From: Lachnospiraceae bacterium
GTDB lineage: Bacteria > Bacillota > Clostridia > Lachnospirales > Lachnospiraceae
Reading direction: 5' to 3'
DNA length: 64,000 nt
Assembly: GCA_024692905.1 (NCBI GenBank)
Contig: JAILLY010000114.1
Location: forward strand, 1-64,000
The notes below the pieces were generated by a model. It was not told where the DNA came from. It made no database searches and saw only the letters and a program-made list of their open reading frames with translations. Positions 1-8,988 of this stretch are shown in pieces. The translations under genes and the position numbers were made by a program. How positions within the stretch are numbered: position 1 is the first letter of the stretch; every line of letters starts with the position of its first letter.

Positions 1-60
1 GCTTCAAGAGACCTCACTTTTCGGCTCAGAAAACGCGACTTTTTGCGTCTACATGCCGTT

Positions 61-118
61 GTCCATACTTGTCCGTAGTGTGACGAAGCGTGACAAGGAA
101 TGACAAGGAGCGACGAAA
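61..118. repeat. Degenerate 10-bp tandem repeat downstream of lysS
   Basis: Six consecutive 10-base units, in phase with a 10-base period, can be laid out here: two begin GTCC, three begin TGAC and the last begins CGAC. The best pair, TGACAAGGAA and TGACAAGGAG, differ at one base. The run ends at the lysS stop codon. No ORF or hairpin explains it. It may be replication slippage or a cluster of helically phased sites; the function is unknown. Confidence 0.5.
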
Positions 119-1720
119 TTATAGCGATTTTAGCGTCGGGAAGAACAAAACCTCCCTTATACTTGGACTATCCGTCAGCAGCATCGTGAGACGGTCTATC
201 CCATATCCGATACCGCCTGTGGGCGGCATGCCGATCTCAAGTGCGTTAAGGAAATCTTCATCGGTATGATTAGCTTCCTCATCGCCTGCTGCCGCGGCAG
301 CATCCTGAGCCGCAAAACGCTCCCTCTGATCGATCGGATCGTTAAGCTCTGAATAGGCATTGCACATCTCCCATGAATTAATGAAAAGCTCAAACCTCTC
401 AACAAGATCCGGCCTGTCGGGCTTTCTCTTTGTAAGAGGGCTTATCTCAACCGGATGATCCATTACGAAAGTAGGCTGGATAAGATGCTCTTCAACATAC
501 TCCTCAAAGAAGAGGTTTATGATATCACCCTTCTTATGATAAGGCTCGTAGTGGATATCCTTCTCATCAGCCAGTTTCTTTGCTGCCTCGGTATCGGGAA
601 CCTGGTCAAAATCAATCCCCGCATATTTCTTTATCGCATCTATCATGGTGATACGCTCGAAGGGTTTACCAAAGTCAAGCTCGATATCACCGTATTTGAA
701 TTTCGTTGTCCCGAGGACTTCCTGTGCCACATGCCTGAACATGTTCTCGGTCAAGTCCATCATCCCGTTGTAATCGGTATATGCCTGATATAATTCCATC
801 AGAGTAAATTCCGGATTGTGCCTCGTATCAAGACCTTCGTTCCTGAACACGCGGCCTATCTCATATACTCTTTCAAGTCCGCCGACTATAAGCCTCTTAA
901 GATAGAGCTCAAGTGATATACGAAGCTTAAGGTCTTCATCCAGTGCGTTGAAGTGGGTCTCAAAGGGCCTTGCAGCCGCACCGCCCGCATTAGAAACGAG
1001 CATCGGAGTCTCAACTTCCATGAATCCCTGGCCATCCAAATATCTTCTTATCGAAGAGATGATCTTCGACCTTTTGATAAACGTATCCTTTACTTCGGAA
1101 TTCATTATAAGATCGACATATCTCTGTCTGAACCGAAGATCCGTATTCGTCATTCCGTGGAACTTCTCGGGAAGTATCTGGAGTGACTTTGACAAAAGGA
1201 CTATGGATTCCGCATGAACGGATATCTCTCCCGTCATGGTCCTGAACACGTAACCCTTGATACCTACGATATCGCCTATATCATATTTCTTGAAATCGGC
1301 GTATGATTCTTCCCCTACGGCATCCCTTGCAACATATACCTGGATGTTGCCGGGTTTATCCTGGACATTGCAGAACGCTGCCTTACCCATGATACGCTTG
1401 CTCATGATACGGCCTGCGATGCTCACGGTTATGGGAGAAGCATCCATTATCGCACGCTTCTCATTATAATCGGCCTTCTTTGCTTCCCTTGCCTCAGCCT
1501 CATCAAGGCCCGATACGTCAACCGGCGCACGGTCACCTATGAGTTTAGCCTCAAGCTCCTCATATTCAGCCTTCGCATCGACCGAATGATGGGTCTGGTC
1601 GTATTTGGTTATGACAAAAGGATCCTTGCCTGCCTCCTGCAGTGCCGCAAGCTTCTCCCTGCGCACCCTAAGGAGCTGGCCTATATCCTGCTGCTGTTCA
1701 GTGTTCTGCTCGTTCTTCAT
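119..1720 (-). CDS. lysS: Lysine--tRNA ligase (class II)
   Basis: Charges tRNA-Lys with lysine using ATP in the cytoplasm. The 533-residue protein has an N-terminal OB-fold anticodon-binding domain (about residues 95-180) and a class II catalytic core: motif 2 is seen as [15 protein letters not shown], and motif 3 as GIGYGIDRL near the C-terminus. It is a little longer than typical bacterial LysS (about 490-505), through an acidic/Lys-rich stretch before the OB fold and an Ala-rich loop (AAAAAGDEE) near residue 480. It lies 21 bases downstream of greA; greA-lysS is a common Firmicutes pair and they probably share the promoter upstream of greA. No intrinsic terminator is obvious between its stop and the window edge. 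Confidence 0.97.
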   Translation of the reverse strand: MKNEQNTEQQQDIGQLLRVRREKLAALQEAGKDPFVITKYDQTHHSVDAKAEYEELEAKLIGDRAPVDVSGLDEAEAREAKKADYNEKRAIMDASPITVSIAGRIMSKRIMGKAAFCNVQDKPGNIQVYVARDAVGEESYADFKKYDIGDIVGIKGYVFRTMTGEISVHAESIVLLSKSLQILPEKFHGMTNTDLRFRQRYVDLIMNSEVKDTFIKRSKIISSIRRYLDGQGFMEVETPMLVSNAGGAAARPFETHFNALDEDLKLRISLELYLKRLIVGGLERVYEIGRVFRNEGLDTRHNPEFTLMELYQAYTDYNGMMDLTENMFRHVAQEVLGTTKFKYGDIELDFGKPFERITMIDAIKKYAGIDFDQVPDTEAAKKLADEKDIHYEPYHKKGDIINLFFEEYVEEHLIQPTFVMDHPVEISPLTKRKPDRPDLVERFELFINSWEMCNAYSELNDPIDQRERFAAQDAAAAAGDEEANHTDEDFLNALEIGMPPTGGIGYGIDRLTMLLTDSPSIREVLFFPTLKSL

Positions 1721-1741
1721 ATTCTAACCATTACTCTTTCT

Positions 1742-2242
1742 TTAGTAATCCTTGTCACCCGGTCTTATGATCTGAAGGATCTTATACTTAAGCTCTCCCG
1801 CCTGTGTCTCCACCTTGACGGTCTGACCCTTCTTGGCTCCGATGAGTGCCTTGCCTACGGGAGACTCATTGCTGATCTTTCCGTTGAGCGAATCCGCTTC
1901 CGTGGAACCAACGATCTTATATTCCATATCTTCCTTAAATTCCATATCCCTGATCTTAACCTTGCAGCCGATACTGATCTTGCCGGTATCAACCTCCTCA
2001 TCAAGGAATACTTCTGCATTTTTGAGGATCTTTTCGATCTCCTCGATACGTGCCTCGATATCACGCTGCTCATCCTTGGCTGCATCATATTCGGCATTTT
2101 CGGATAAGTCGCCCTGTTCACGTGCTTCCTTTATCTTCTGTGCAACCTCAGCCCTTCTTACAACCTTGAGATCATGGAGTTCATCCTCAAGTTTCTTAAG
2201 CCCTTCATAAGTTAAGATATTCTTCTTCTCCATTACGTCCAT
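1742..2242 (-). CDS. greA: Transcription elongation factor GreA
   Basis: GreA rescues backtracked RNA polymerase by stimulating cleavage of the nascent RNA 3' end. The protein has the N-terminal coiled coil ([12 protein letters not shown], then [23 protein letters not shown], which contains the conserved acidic tip D/E residues) and a C-terminal FKBP-like domain with [14 protein letters not shown] start it at the ATG at 2242 (166 residues, close to the usual 157-160), because AAGAGGATGATAAG precedes it with good spacing. The reading frame stays open to 2353, but that extension runs through the promoter. It is followed closely by lysS. Confidence 0.95.
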   Translation of the reverse strand: MDVMEKKNILTYEGLKKLEDELHDLKVVRRAEVAQKIKEAREQGDLSENAEYDAAKDEQRDIEARIEEIEKILKNAEVFLDEEVDTGKISIGCKVKIRDMEFKEDMEYKIVGSTEADSLNGKISNESPVGKALIGAKKGQTVKVETQAGELKYKILQIIRPGDKDY

Positions 2243-2320
2243 CTTATCATCCTCTTGATCATTCTCATGAATTACTGTTTCTGTCACAGTCAGCCTGCAG
2301 ACGGCAGTTCTTCCCATGAC

Positions 2321-2346
2321 GAGTATACACTTGCGTAAGTATACTC
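2321..2346. promoter_or_regulatory. Perfect 8-bp inverted repeat overlapping the greA -10 box (candidate operator)
   Basis: GAGTATAC, 10 bases, then GTATACTC. The right arm overlaps the -10 hexamer of the greA-lysS promoter and the left arm covers the likely start site. The geometry fits a dimeric repressor site; no regulator is identified. Confidence 0.5.
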
Positions 2347-2367
2347 CATTCACTTATTCCGTGTCAA
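2338..2367 (-). promoter_or_regulatory. Predicted sigma-A promoter for greA-lysS
   Basis: On the minus strand: TTGACA at 2367-2362, 18-base spacer, TATACT at 2343-2338. It lies in the 139-base gap between dusB and greA, so greA-lysS can be transcribed separately from the upstream genes. Confidence 0.65.
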
Positions 2368-2381
2368 GAAAGTAATCGATA

Positions 2382-3335
2382 TCACAGACAATCCGTGATA
2401 AGCCTCTCAAGATCATCATAATCCAATATCTCGCAAAGCTTTGCCCGAAGCTTTGAAGAACCCGGAAATCCCTGTGTATACCAGGCTGCGTGTTTGCGCA
2501 TTTCCCTGATACCGATATACTCGCCCTTACATTCTATGAGCATCTTCCCATGCTCAAGGATCATCTGTTTTCTCTCTTCCAAGGTCGGACCTTCGTATTT
2601 AAGCCCTTTATCCGCCATGGCAAGTTCCCTGAATATCCATGGATTCCCCTGCGCGGCCCGTCCTATCATGACTGCATCGCAACCTGTTTCTTCTATTATA
2701 ATATGTGCAGAGTCAGTATCCTTTACATCGCCGTTCCCTATGACGGGAATGCTTACCGCTTCCTTGACCTGCCTTATGATATCCCGGTCGGCCTCGCCCG
2801 AATAATACTGCTCCCTGGTCCTTCCGTGAACAGTCACTCCGGCCGCGCCCGATTCCTGAGCGATACGGGCTATCTCAACGGCATTTACATGCGCTTCATC
2901 AAATCCCTTCCTTATCTTTACGGTCACAGGCTTATCGATTGACTTTACCACCCTCTCTATTATCCGTCCCGCAAGCAGCGGATCCTTCATAAGAGCCGAT
3001 CCCTCATGATTGTTCACCACCTTGGGCACCGGACATCCCATGTTTATGTCGAGGATGGAAAAGGGCTTCTCCTCGATCCTCTTAGCCATATCCCCCATGA
3101 TATCGGGATCCGACCCGAAAAGCTGCAGTGATACGATATCCTCCTCGGGTGATATATCCATCAGTGCTTCTGTATTCTTATTGTTATAATATATAGCCTT
3201 GGCACTTACCATTTCCATACAGGTCATGCCTGCGCCCTGCCTTGCGCATAACACACGAAATGGCAGGTCACAAACCCCTGCCATCGGTGCCAGTATCCAT
3301 CTGTTCTTAAGTTCAACGTTACCTATTCTTACCAT
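2382..3335 (-). CDS. dusB: tRNA-dihydrouridine synthase (DusB type)
   Basis: FMN- and NADPH-dependent reduction of specific uridines in the tRNA D-loop. The 317-residue TIM barrel starts with the family signature ([17 protein letters not shown]). It contains the active-site cysteine in [20 protein letters not shown], the FMN-contacting VTVKIRKGF and [12 protein letters not shown] segments, and IGNGDV and [13 protein letters not shown] near the C-terminal half. Its start overlaps the end of coaX by 17 bases, so translation of the two is likely coupled. Confidence 0.95.
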   Translation of the reverse strand: MVRIGNVELKNRWILAPMAGVCDLPFRVLCARQGAGMTCMEMVSAKAIYYNNKNTEALMDISPEEDIVSLQLFGSDPDIMGDMAKRIEEKPFSILDINMGCPVPKVVNNHEGSALMKDPLLAGRIIERVVKSIDKPVTVKIRKGFDEAHVNAVEIARIAQESGAAGVTVHGRTREQYYSGEADRDIIRQVKEAVSIPVIGNGDVKDTDSAHIIIEETGCDAVMIGRAAQGNPWIFRELAMADKGLKYEGPTLEERKQMILEHGKMLIECKGEYIGIREMRKHAAWYTQGFPGSSKLRAKLCEILDYDDLERLITDCL

Positions 3336-4086
3336 ATATTATACGGAGTCCCTCCAGAGTAAGGTCGGGATTATACTCATCTATAAGGGAAGTCTCATCG
3401 GATATTATCCTTCCAAGCCCCCCTGTTGCCACTACCTTAAGGCTGTCAAGGCCGGCCTCCTTCTTAACCTGCTTAATTATATACTCGGTCTGGCCTATCT
3501 GGCCGAACATAAGTCCTGCCTGCATACTCGTTATGGTATCCTGGGCAAGTATCGTCGCGGGCTTTGCGATCTCTATCTCAGGAAGCTTCGCGGTCCCTTC
3601 CCATAGTGCCTTGGCCGATATCCTTATTCCGGGTGCAGTGATACCTGCCGTGAACCTTCCGTCTTCGGTCACAAGATCATAGGTCGTCGCGGTACCGAAA
3701 TCAAGCACGAGTATCGGGCCGCCGTATATCTCATATGCGGCAACCGCATCAACTATCCTGTCAGGGCCTATCTCTTTGGGATTTGCGGTATCTATCCTGA
3801 TCCCGGTCTTGGTTCCGGGGCCTACGATAAGGGGTTCCTTGTTAAAGTACTTAACCAGGCTGCTCGTCAGTGAATACATGACACCGGGTACTACGCTTGC
3901 TATTATGACCCCGCTTATATCGGAAACCTTAAAGCCTTGTCTCTCAATAAGCTCGGACATAAGGGTACCGTATTCATCCGATGTCCTCGGCAGCTTTGTA
4001 GTTATGCGGAAACGCGCCTCTATCTTATCGCCCTTATATATTCCCACCGTAAAGTTGGTATTACCTACATCTATCGCAAGCAGCAT
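3319..4086 (-). CDS. coaX: Type III pantothenate kinase
   Basis: First step of coenzyme A synthesis: phosphorylates pantothenate. The 255-residue protein has the ASKHA-fold phosphate-binding motif [10 protein letters not shown] at the N-terminus, the pantothenate/phosphate region [13 protein letters not shown], and [11 protein letters not shown], which carries the catalytic Asp region of CoaX. Type III enzymes usually need a monovalent cation and are not feedback-inhibited by CoA. The start is set by GGGAGG eight bases upstream of the ATG. It is followed by dusB with overlap. Confidence 0.95.
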   Translation of the reverse strand: MLLAIDVGNTNFTVGIYKGDKIEARFRITTKLPRTSDEYGTLMSELIERQGFKVSDISGVIIASVVPGVMYSLTSSLVKYFNKEPLIVGPGTKTGIRIDTANPKEIGPDRIVDAVAAYEIYGGPILVLDFGTATTYDLVTEDGRFTAGITAPGIRISAKALWEGTAKLPEIEIAKPATILAQDTITSMQAGLMFGQIGQTEYIIKQVKKEAGLDSLKVVATGGLGRIISDETSLIDEYNPDLTLEGLRIIYGKNR

Positions 4087-4101
4087 GATCTTATCCTCCC
4101 T

Positions 4102-4437
4102 TTATTCGATATCAAGCTTCTGACCGAGAAATACGGTCTTGTAATACAGTTCAAGCCCTTCGAGCAGATCCTGTTTCTTCCTTAATATTTCCTTTATGAG
4201 AAGGCCCGAGGTTATCTCATCATATAATATGTCTTCCTCGTCGGCATCAGTCTTTAAATTAAGGTTTCCTTCTTCATCATATTCAAAGGTTATGATACCG
4301 CCGGCTTCCTCCGTGAACAGCACGCATATTATATGCAGCTCATCCTTAATGGAATCCGGGAGCTTATTGAACTTTTCATTAAAATAGTATTTCTTCTCGT
4401 ATGCGTTTGCTCCGCATAATACGGCGTTTTCTGCCAT
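4102..4437 (-). CDS. Small acidic protein of unknown function, upstream of coaX
   Basis: 111 residues, start chosen at the ATG at 4437 with AAGGAG just upstream; a GTG two codons earlier overlaps that ribosome site and is unlikely. The protein is acidic (for example EYDEEGNLNLKTDADEEDILYDE) with no signal peptide, membrane segment or recognisable catalytic motif. It resembles the short uncharacterised proteins found beside coaX in Lachnospiraceae (I think a DUF6145-type family, unverified). It is 15 bases from coaX and probably co-transcribed. Function unknown. Confidence 0.75.
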   Translation of the reverse strand: MAENAVLCGANAYEKKYYFNEKFNKLPDSIKDELHIICVLFTEEAGGIITFEYDEEGNLNLKTDADEEDILYDEITSGLLIKEILRKKQDLLEGLELYYKTVFLGQKLDIE

Positions 4438-4446
4438 TTTCACTCC

Positions 4447-4734
4447 TTATATCTTAAGATAGCACAGTACCGCCATGACGATCATCAGCACTCCGAACAC
4501 GGCAAATGCCACGAAAAATCCAGACCTGGCCCTTAGCTTCTTGATGCAGTTAAGAAATGCAAGCAGTGCACCGAATGCAAAAATCTGCACAAAATACAGC
4601 CCCGTGGCGGGTCCGACGGAATTGAGAACCACCATGATAAGTATCCCCACAGACAGGGCGGTATTGATAAAATCAATGACGAAGCTCCTGCCCTTCATCA
4701 CATTCCTTATGTACATCCTTGATTCTTTGTTCAT
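4447..4734 (-). CDS. Small membrane protein of unknown function
   Basis: 95 residues, with a basic N-terminus (MNKESRMYIRNVMKGR) followed by two or three hydrophobic segments: about residues 20-42, 44-60 (broken by a KKLRAR loop) and 70-93. It starts three bases after the argF stop, using a GGGG-type ribosome site inside the end of argF, so it is probably translated from the argF transcript. No enzymatic motif is visible. Its small size and topology could fit a membrane-stress or accessory protein, but I cannot assign a role. Confidence 0.7.
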   Translation of the reverse strand: MNKESRMYIRNVMKGRSFVIDFINTALSVGILIMVVLNSVGPATGLYFVQIFAFGALLAFLNCIKKLRARSGFFVAFAVFGVLMIVMAVLCYLKI

Positions 4735-4736
4735 AT

Positions 4737-5723
4737 CTACCCCAAAGTGGCCGCGATCACGGCCTTGATGGTATGCATGCGGTTCTCCGCTTCATCAAAG
4801 ACTACGTCCGAATACTTCTCAAACACTTCATCCGTTACTTCCATCTCGGTAAGGTTGAACCTTTTGCCCATCTCTTCGCCGATCTCTGTCTTAAGGTCAT
4901 GGAATGAAGGGAGGCAGTGCAGGAAGATAGCCGTATCCTTTGCCTGCTTCATGATATCCATGGTAACCTTATAAGGCGTAAGGTCCCTTATCCTCTCTTC
5001 CCATACTTCGTCGGGTTCACCCATCGAAACCCACACATCCGTGTATATTACATCAGCATCTTTGGCTGCTTCAAATGCATCTTCGTTAAAGTCAACCGTT
5101 CCGCCGCTTACCCTACAAAACTCCCTGCACTCTTCAATGAGCTTTTCATCCGGAAAATACTTCTTCGGTGCCGCAGCAACGAAGTGCATCCCCATCTTGG
5201 AGCAGGTGACCATGAGCGAATTGCCCATGTTATACCTTGCATCGCCCATATATACGAGCTTACGGCCCTCAAGCGTACCTAAATGCTCGCGTATGGTGAG
5301 CAGGTCAGCTAACATCTGCGTGGGATGATATTCATTTGTAAGCCCGTTCCAGACGGGTACTTCGGCGTATTTGGCAAGTTCTTCGACATTCTCCTGCCCG
5401 AAGCCCCTGTACTCGATCCCGTCAAACATCCTTCCGAGTACCCTTGCGGTATCGGCAACGCTTTCCTTCTTGCCTATCTGGGAGCTCTTTGGATCGAGAT
5501 ATGTCGTCCCTATCCCCATATCATGGGCGGCCACCTCAAATGAGCAGCGCGTCCTTGTACTGGTCTTTTCAAATATCAGGGCTATATTCTTACCCCTGTA
5601 CATACGGTCAAATATACCTTTTTTCTTCTTATCCTTAAGCTCGGCGGCAAGATCTAAGAACTCAAGTATCTCCTCTTTCGTAAAATCCTTCAGCGTTAAA
5701 AAATCACGTCCCTTAAGGCTCAT
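4737..5723 (-). CDS. argF: Ornithine carbamoyltransferase
   Basis: Makes citrulline from ornithine and carbamoyl phosphate in arginine synthesis. It is 328 residues when started at the ATG at 5723, which has GGAGG at the right distance; the open frame upstream passes through a large hairpin and is not coding. Motifs: STRTR (carbamoyl-phosphate binding), the FEVAAHDMG segment, HPTQMLADLLT, DARYNMGNSL, and HCLPSFHD carrying the active-site Cys region. The second HCLP-type residue pattern (LPSFH rather than LPAFH) is a minor variant. Carbamoyl phosphate is presumably supplied by carAB at 27-31 kb. It heads the argF-coaX group of genes. Confidence 0.96.
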   Translation of the reverse strand: MSLKGRDFLTLKDFTKEEILEFLDLAAELKDKKKKGIFDRMYRGKNIALIFEKTSTRTRCSFEVAAHDMGIGTTYLDPKSSQIGKKESVADTARVLGRMFDGIEYRGFGQENVEELAKYAEVPVWNGLTNEYHPTQMLADLLTIREHLGTLEGRKLVYMGDARYNMGNSLMVTCSKMGMHFVAAAPKKYFPDEKLIEECREFCRVSGGTVDFNEDAFEAAKDADVIYTDVWVSMGEPDEVWEERIRDLTPYKVTMDIMKQAKDTAIFLHCLPSFHDLKTEIGEEMGKRFNLTEMEVTDEVFEKYSDVVFDEAENRMHTIKAVIAATLG

Positions 5724-5793
5724 AATATAATTCCTCCACAATACAATGTAAGAAATATTACATATTTCCTTTGAATACGCTCGCCGCTTAGGC

Positions 5794-5834
5794 ATCATAA
5801 GGGATCCACCGTCTTCGATGGTCCTCCTTATGAT
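5794..5834. repeat. Intergenic hairpin repeat, copy A (TCATAAGG-type)
   Basis: A 9-bp outer stem (ATCATAAGG with CCTTATGAT) encloses an inner stem (CCACCG with CGATGG) around a TCTT loop. It sits between the terminator of the SleB-type gene and argF. No T-tract follows on either strand, so it is not an intrinsic terminator itself. A second hairpin with the same ends lies at 16155-16192. Confidence 0.6.
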
Positions 5835-5863
5835 AAAAGGTGACGCAATATGCGTCACCTTTT
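5835..5863. terminator. Bidirectional intrinsic terminator after the SleB-type hydrolase
   Basis: Perfect 13-bp stem, AAAAGGTGACGCA with its complement, around the 3-base loop ATA. The arms supply A and T runs on both sides. It lies 24 bases beyond the stop of the minus-strand hydrolase gene. Confidence 0.85.
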
Positions 5864-5886
5864 GATCACATATATATTTCAGATAA

Positions 5887-7116
5887 TTACCAGAATACGT
5901 GATTACCTATCACTATTCCCTGATATCCCGAGCTTACAGGCCTGAACCTGGTGGCAACACCTACGTAATTCGTTCCGGCCATCGCTTCCTGCGCCGCCTG
6001 GACACATGATGCCTTGGGACCCTGTGCGATTATCTGGGCAACTCTTCCGCTTCCTGCCGGTGAGAACTGACCCTTGGCATATATTACGGAATAGAGTGAA
6101 TTACCGAACCTTCCGGTACGTAAACGGTTCATTACGACGTTTCCGACCGCTACCTGACCCTCATGGCACTCATATCCTGCTTCCGACTGGATAAGCGCTG
6201 CGAGCAGTGTAAGATCGTCACACGATACTGCTGCCGCATTCACAGTCGCTGCTGCGGGATCCTGCTGAGCTGCGGGTTTACTTTCGGCTGCCGGTTCGGA
6301 CTTCGCTGCCTTGGAACTTTCCTTGGCCTTCTTCTCGGCTTCTTCCTTGGCCCTTATGGACTCAATGGACTCACCCTTGCCGATCTCATCCGATACGGTA
6401 ACATATTCGCCGGAAACATATCCTACGGTTCCGTCCGCGAACTCTACCGAAACCCATTCGCCGAGTTCCTCGACCACTTCGATCGTATCTCCCTCGGCCA
6501 GGAGATCATATACCGCTGCATCCTGGCTCGGCTCCTTCCTGACTCTTAAGCAGGAAGTAGTGGAAGTTGCAACCTTCTCAACTACCGAATCCGCCAGATT
6601 CTTGGCATCTGCCCCAAACAGAAGGTAATCGTTCTTGACCCATCCGGTGACCTTGCCGGTCCTTATATTAGTCCAGCCTGAGCCCTTCTTGATTATTTCT
6701 CCTGCACATTCCTTATATAACTTACCTACTATTTCCGAATCCTCTGAATCTGATTCACGGATATTAACGGCCTCTTCAACATTGGCCATTACCAGGTTCT
6801 CATACGCTATACCCGCAACCGATCCGGAAAGATCCACATCTTCGGTCTTTGTGCCGTTCCCTGTGGAATCAACCTTGATATCTATTGAAGATCCCGAATT
6901 GTCTCCAACCTTGATATTTATGGATGATTCATTTTTAGACCCTTCATCACTTACCGCCCCGGTATCCTTAACGGTTATCTTGGCGGATGCAACCATATTT
7001 GACTTGGTTATCGTCTTACCGGCTGCCCAAACACCCTGCATACTCCCCTGCGTAATGACTGCTGCGACCAAGAGGGCTGCAACAGCTGCATTACAAGCAT
7101 GCATTCTGTTTTTCAT
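5887..7116 (-). CDS. Secreted SH3-domain cell-wall hydrolase (SleB/CwlJ family)
   Basis: A 409-residue exported protein. A signal peptide (about residues 1-31, MKNRMHACNAAVAALLVAAV then a short region ending VWAAG) is followed by a Ser/Lys/Asp-rich linker and two bacterial SH3 repeats (about 105-165 and 180-245, the second with LRVRKEPSQDAAVYDLLAEGD). Next come a charged Lys/Glu/Ala-rich spacer (250-290) and a C-terminal Hydrolase_2 domain (about 295-409). The catalytic region SEAGYECHEGQVAVGNVV is present, with the Glu after SEA-type Ser as the likely acid. Such enzymes cleave muramic bonds in peptidoglycan. A non-sporulation remodelling role is as likely as spore germination. Confidence 0.9.
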   Translation of the reverse strand: MKNRMHACNAAVAALLVAAVITQGSMQGVWAAGKTITKSNMVASAKITVKDTGAVSDEGSKNESSINIKVGDNSGSSIDIKVDSTGNGTKTEDVDLSGSVAGIAYENLVMANVEEAVNIRESDSEDSEIVGKLYKECAGEIIKKGSGWTNIRTGKVTGWVKNDYLLFGADAKNLADSVVEKVATSTTSCLRVRKEPSQDAAVYDLLAEGDTIEVVEELGEWVSVEFADGTVGYVSGEYVTVSDEIGKGESIESIRAKEEAEKKAKESSKAAKSEPAAESKPAAQQDPAAATVNAAAVSCDDLTLLAALIQSEAGYECHEGQVAVGNVVMNRLRTGRFGNSLYSVIYAKGQFSPAGSGRVAQIIAQGPKASCVQAAQEAMAGTNYVGVATRFRPVSSGYQGIVIGNHVFW

Positions 7117-7223
7117 GACTTCCTCCTATATTGAGCGGTGAAAAACCCGTAACCACAATTAGTACTCAATCTGCTCAACTTATACCATATGTTGTAATTG
7201 TTACAGAAAAGTTACGAAATTTT

Positions 7224-7267
7224 AGGTCACCGACCTATACTATAGCAGAGAAGCCTTCAATTGTCAA
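7224..7267 (-). promoter_or_regulatory. Promoter and start-site palindrome for the SleB-type hydrolase
   Basis: Minus strand: TTGACA (7267-7262), 17-base spacer, TATAGT (7244-7239). Right after the -10 box is the palindrome AGGTC-GGT-GACCT (7236-7224). Transcription from here gives a leader of about 115 bases before the ATG, long enough for regulation, but I recognise no known riboswitch. Confidence 0.65.
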
Positions 7268-7284
7268 ATTTTTGTTACAAAAAA

Positions 7285-8076
7285 TTACATTTCGCGCGAT
7301 CTTTCGGCACAGGCCCTTTCGGCCTCGATGACAGCCGACCTGAATCCCAGGTTTTCAAGTACTCCGACCGCTTCTATCGTAGTCCCGGCAGGAGAACATA
7401 CCATATCCTTAAGCTCTCCGGGGTGCTTTCCCGTATCAAGGACCATCTTCGCACTGCCAAGGACTGCCTGTGCAGCCATCTCATATGCCGTCTTCCTCGG
7501 AAGCCCCTCGGCGACCGCCCCGTCAGCCATCGCCTCTATAAGCATGAACACATAGGCCGGAGAACTTCCGCTTACCGCAACGACGGCATCCATCTGGCTT
7601 TCGGATACTTCATATGCCTTACCGAAGCTACCGAGTACTTTAAGCACATTATCAAACTCTTCATCGCTTACGAGCCTGTTCCTGCATACGCCCGTACAGC
7701 CCTCTCCCACAAGCGCCGGAGTATTCGGCATGCATCTTACGAGCTTGACGGGCTTGCCGTATTTTTCTTCAAGCCATGCAAGGGTCTTGCCGGGAGCTAT
7801 CGATACGATGACTGTTTCTTCCGATATGCTGTCCTTTATGTCTTCTATTACTTCCTCATATACCTGGGGCTTTACGGATGTTACGAGGATATCGGCCCTC
7901 GCCGCCGCATTATTTGAACCGGCCGGCGTTATATTAAACTTTTTGACAAGGCTGTCTATCCTTTCGTGGCTTGCATCCGCACCGCTTATATCCTCAGGGC
8001 TTACGATCCCGTTTTTTATGATACCTCCTATCATTGCAGAGCCCATATTTCCGAGTCCTATGAATCCTATCTTCAT
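7285..8076 (-). CDS. proC: Pyrroline-5-carboxylate reductase
   Basis: Last step of proline synthesis: reduces pyrroline-5-carboxylate with NAD(P)H. The 263-residue protein opens with the Rossmann motif GFIGLGNMGSAMIGG. It has SVKPQ, the RCMPNTPALVGEG segment, VSGSSPAYVF and the dimerisation-domain signature ending PGTTIEAVGVLE. GGAGGAAAAAAG precedes the ATG. It is 59 bases downstream of the RNA methylase gene, so possibly in the same transcript. Confidence 0.96.
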   Translation of the reverse strand: MKIGFIGLGNMGSAMIGGIIKNGIVSPEDISGADASHERIDSLVKKFNITPAGSNNAAARADILVTSVKPQVYEEVIEDIKDSISEETVIVSIAPGKTLAWLEEKYGKPVKLVRCMPNTPALVGEGCTGVCRNRLVSDEEFDNVLKVLGSFGKAYEVSESQMDAVVAVSGSSPAYVFMLIEAMADGAVAEGLPRKTAYEMAAQAVLGSAKMVLDTGKHPGELKDMVCSPAGTTIEAVGVLENLGFRSAVIEAERACAERSREM

Positions 8077-8135
8077 CTTTTTTCCTCCGTTTCTTCCTAT
8101 TTAAATATTAAATCGTAGCTATATATATGATCCCT

Positions 8136-8981
8136 TTATGCCCTTGATGACCCAAACATCAGCAATGCAGCCGCCACTGCCGCGTTTAATGACTCTACCT
8201 GTCCCTTCATGGGGATCCTTATACATTCGTCTGCCATATTTGTTATATCATCGCTTAATCCCCTTCCCTCATTGCCTATCATGACTGCCATCCTGCCCGG
8301 GTACTCAGCCTCATCATAGGTTTTTTCTCCCTTAAGATGTGCCGCATATATCCTGATCCCTGCGTTTTTGAGCCCTTCTATATCTTTAAGGAGATTACTG
8401 CTGTATATGACGGGGACCCTGAATATCGAGCCCATGGTCGAGCGGATGACCTTGGGATTATACACATCCGCCGTATTCCTGTCCGCAAGTATGAAGTCAT
8501 ATCCGGCTCCCTCGGCCGTCCTTAACATGGTCCCCAAGTTTCCCGGATCCTGGATGCCCTCGAGTATGAGTATATGAAGGTCTCCGCCGTCGTGAAGCTC
8601 CAGGATCTTCGCGGTATCGCGCTTTTCTGCTTCAATAACGGTTATTATGCCCTGAGGGGTCACTGTATCGGCCATGTGCTTAAACACGTTTGAACTTACC
8701 GTTTCATACTGTATTTTACTGAGTTTATCGGAAAGTTTAATCATGGATTCCATATCTTTGGAACCATCTTTATCCACATGCCCGGCCCGGCCTTGTATAA
8801 CATCTGTTATCTTGCTTTCCAGCTCCTCACTGACAAATACTTCCCTGATACGCAAGCAAGGCGCTTCCATGAACATCTTGATCCCTTCGGCCGTAAATAC
8901 CTTCTGTTCATGCCGCGCCTTACTGCTATTGTTTAACTGTATTATGTTCCTGATCCTGCTGTTGCCGTTGCTCGTGATCAT
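8136..8981 (-). CDS. SpoU/TrmH-family RNA 2'-O-methyltransferase
   Basis: S-adenosylmethionine-dependent methylation of ribose in rRNA or tRNA. The 281-residue protein has an L30e-like N-terminal substrate-binding domain (about 1-95, with RHEQKVFTAEGIK) and a C-terminal SPOUT knot: motif 1 QDPGNLGTMLRTAEG, motif 2 IGNEGRGLS, motif 3 ESLNAAVAAALLMF. The domain plan is that of RlmB/TsnR-like enzymes of Firmicutes. The exact nucleotide modified cannot be read from sequence. It starts seven bases after the pfkA stop. Confidence 0.9.
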   Translation of the reverse strand: MITSNGNSRIRNIIQLNNSSKARHEQKVFTAEGIKMFMEAPCLRIREVFVSEELESKITDVIQGRAGHVDKDGSKDMESMIKLSDKLSKIQYETVSSNVFKHMADTVTPQGIITVIEAEKRDTAKILELHDGGDLHILILEGIQDPGNLGTMLRTAEGAGYDFILADRNTADVYNPKVIRSTMGSIFRVPVIYSSNLLKDIEGLKNAGIRIYAAHLKGEKTYDEAEYPGRMAVMIGNEGRGLSDDITNMADECIRIPMKGQVESLNAAVAAALLMFGSSRA

Positions 8982-8988
8982 ATCTTTA

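Noticed and set aside
1586..2107. 173-codon plus-strand open frame across greA and lysS
   Set aside because: It lies antisense to two certain genes, lacks a ribosome site and has the Leu-rich composition of a shadow frame.
5724..5858. Extended N-terminus of ornithine carbamoyltransferase
   Set aside because: The extra codons span a strong hairpin repeat; the ATG at 5723 has an ideal ribosome site and the family start.
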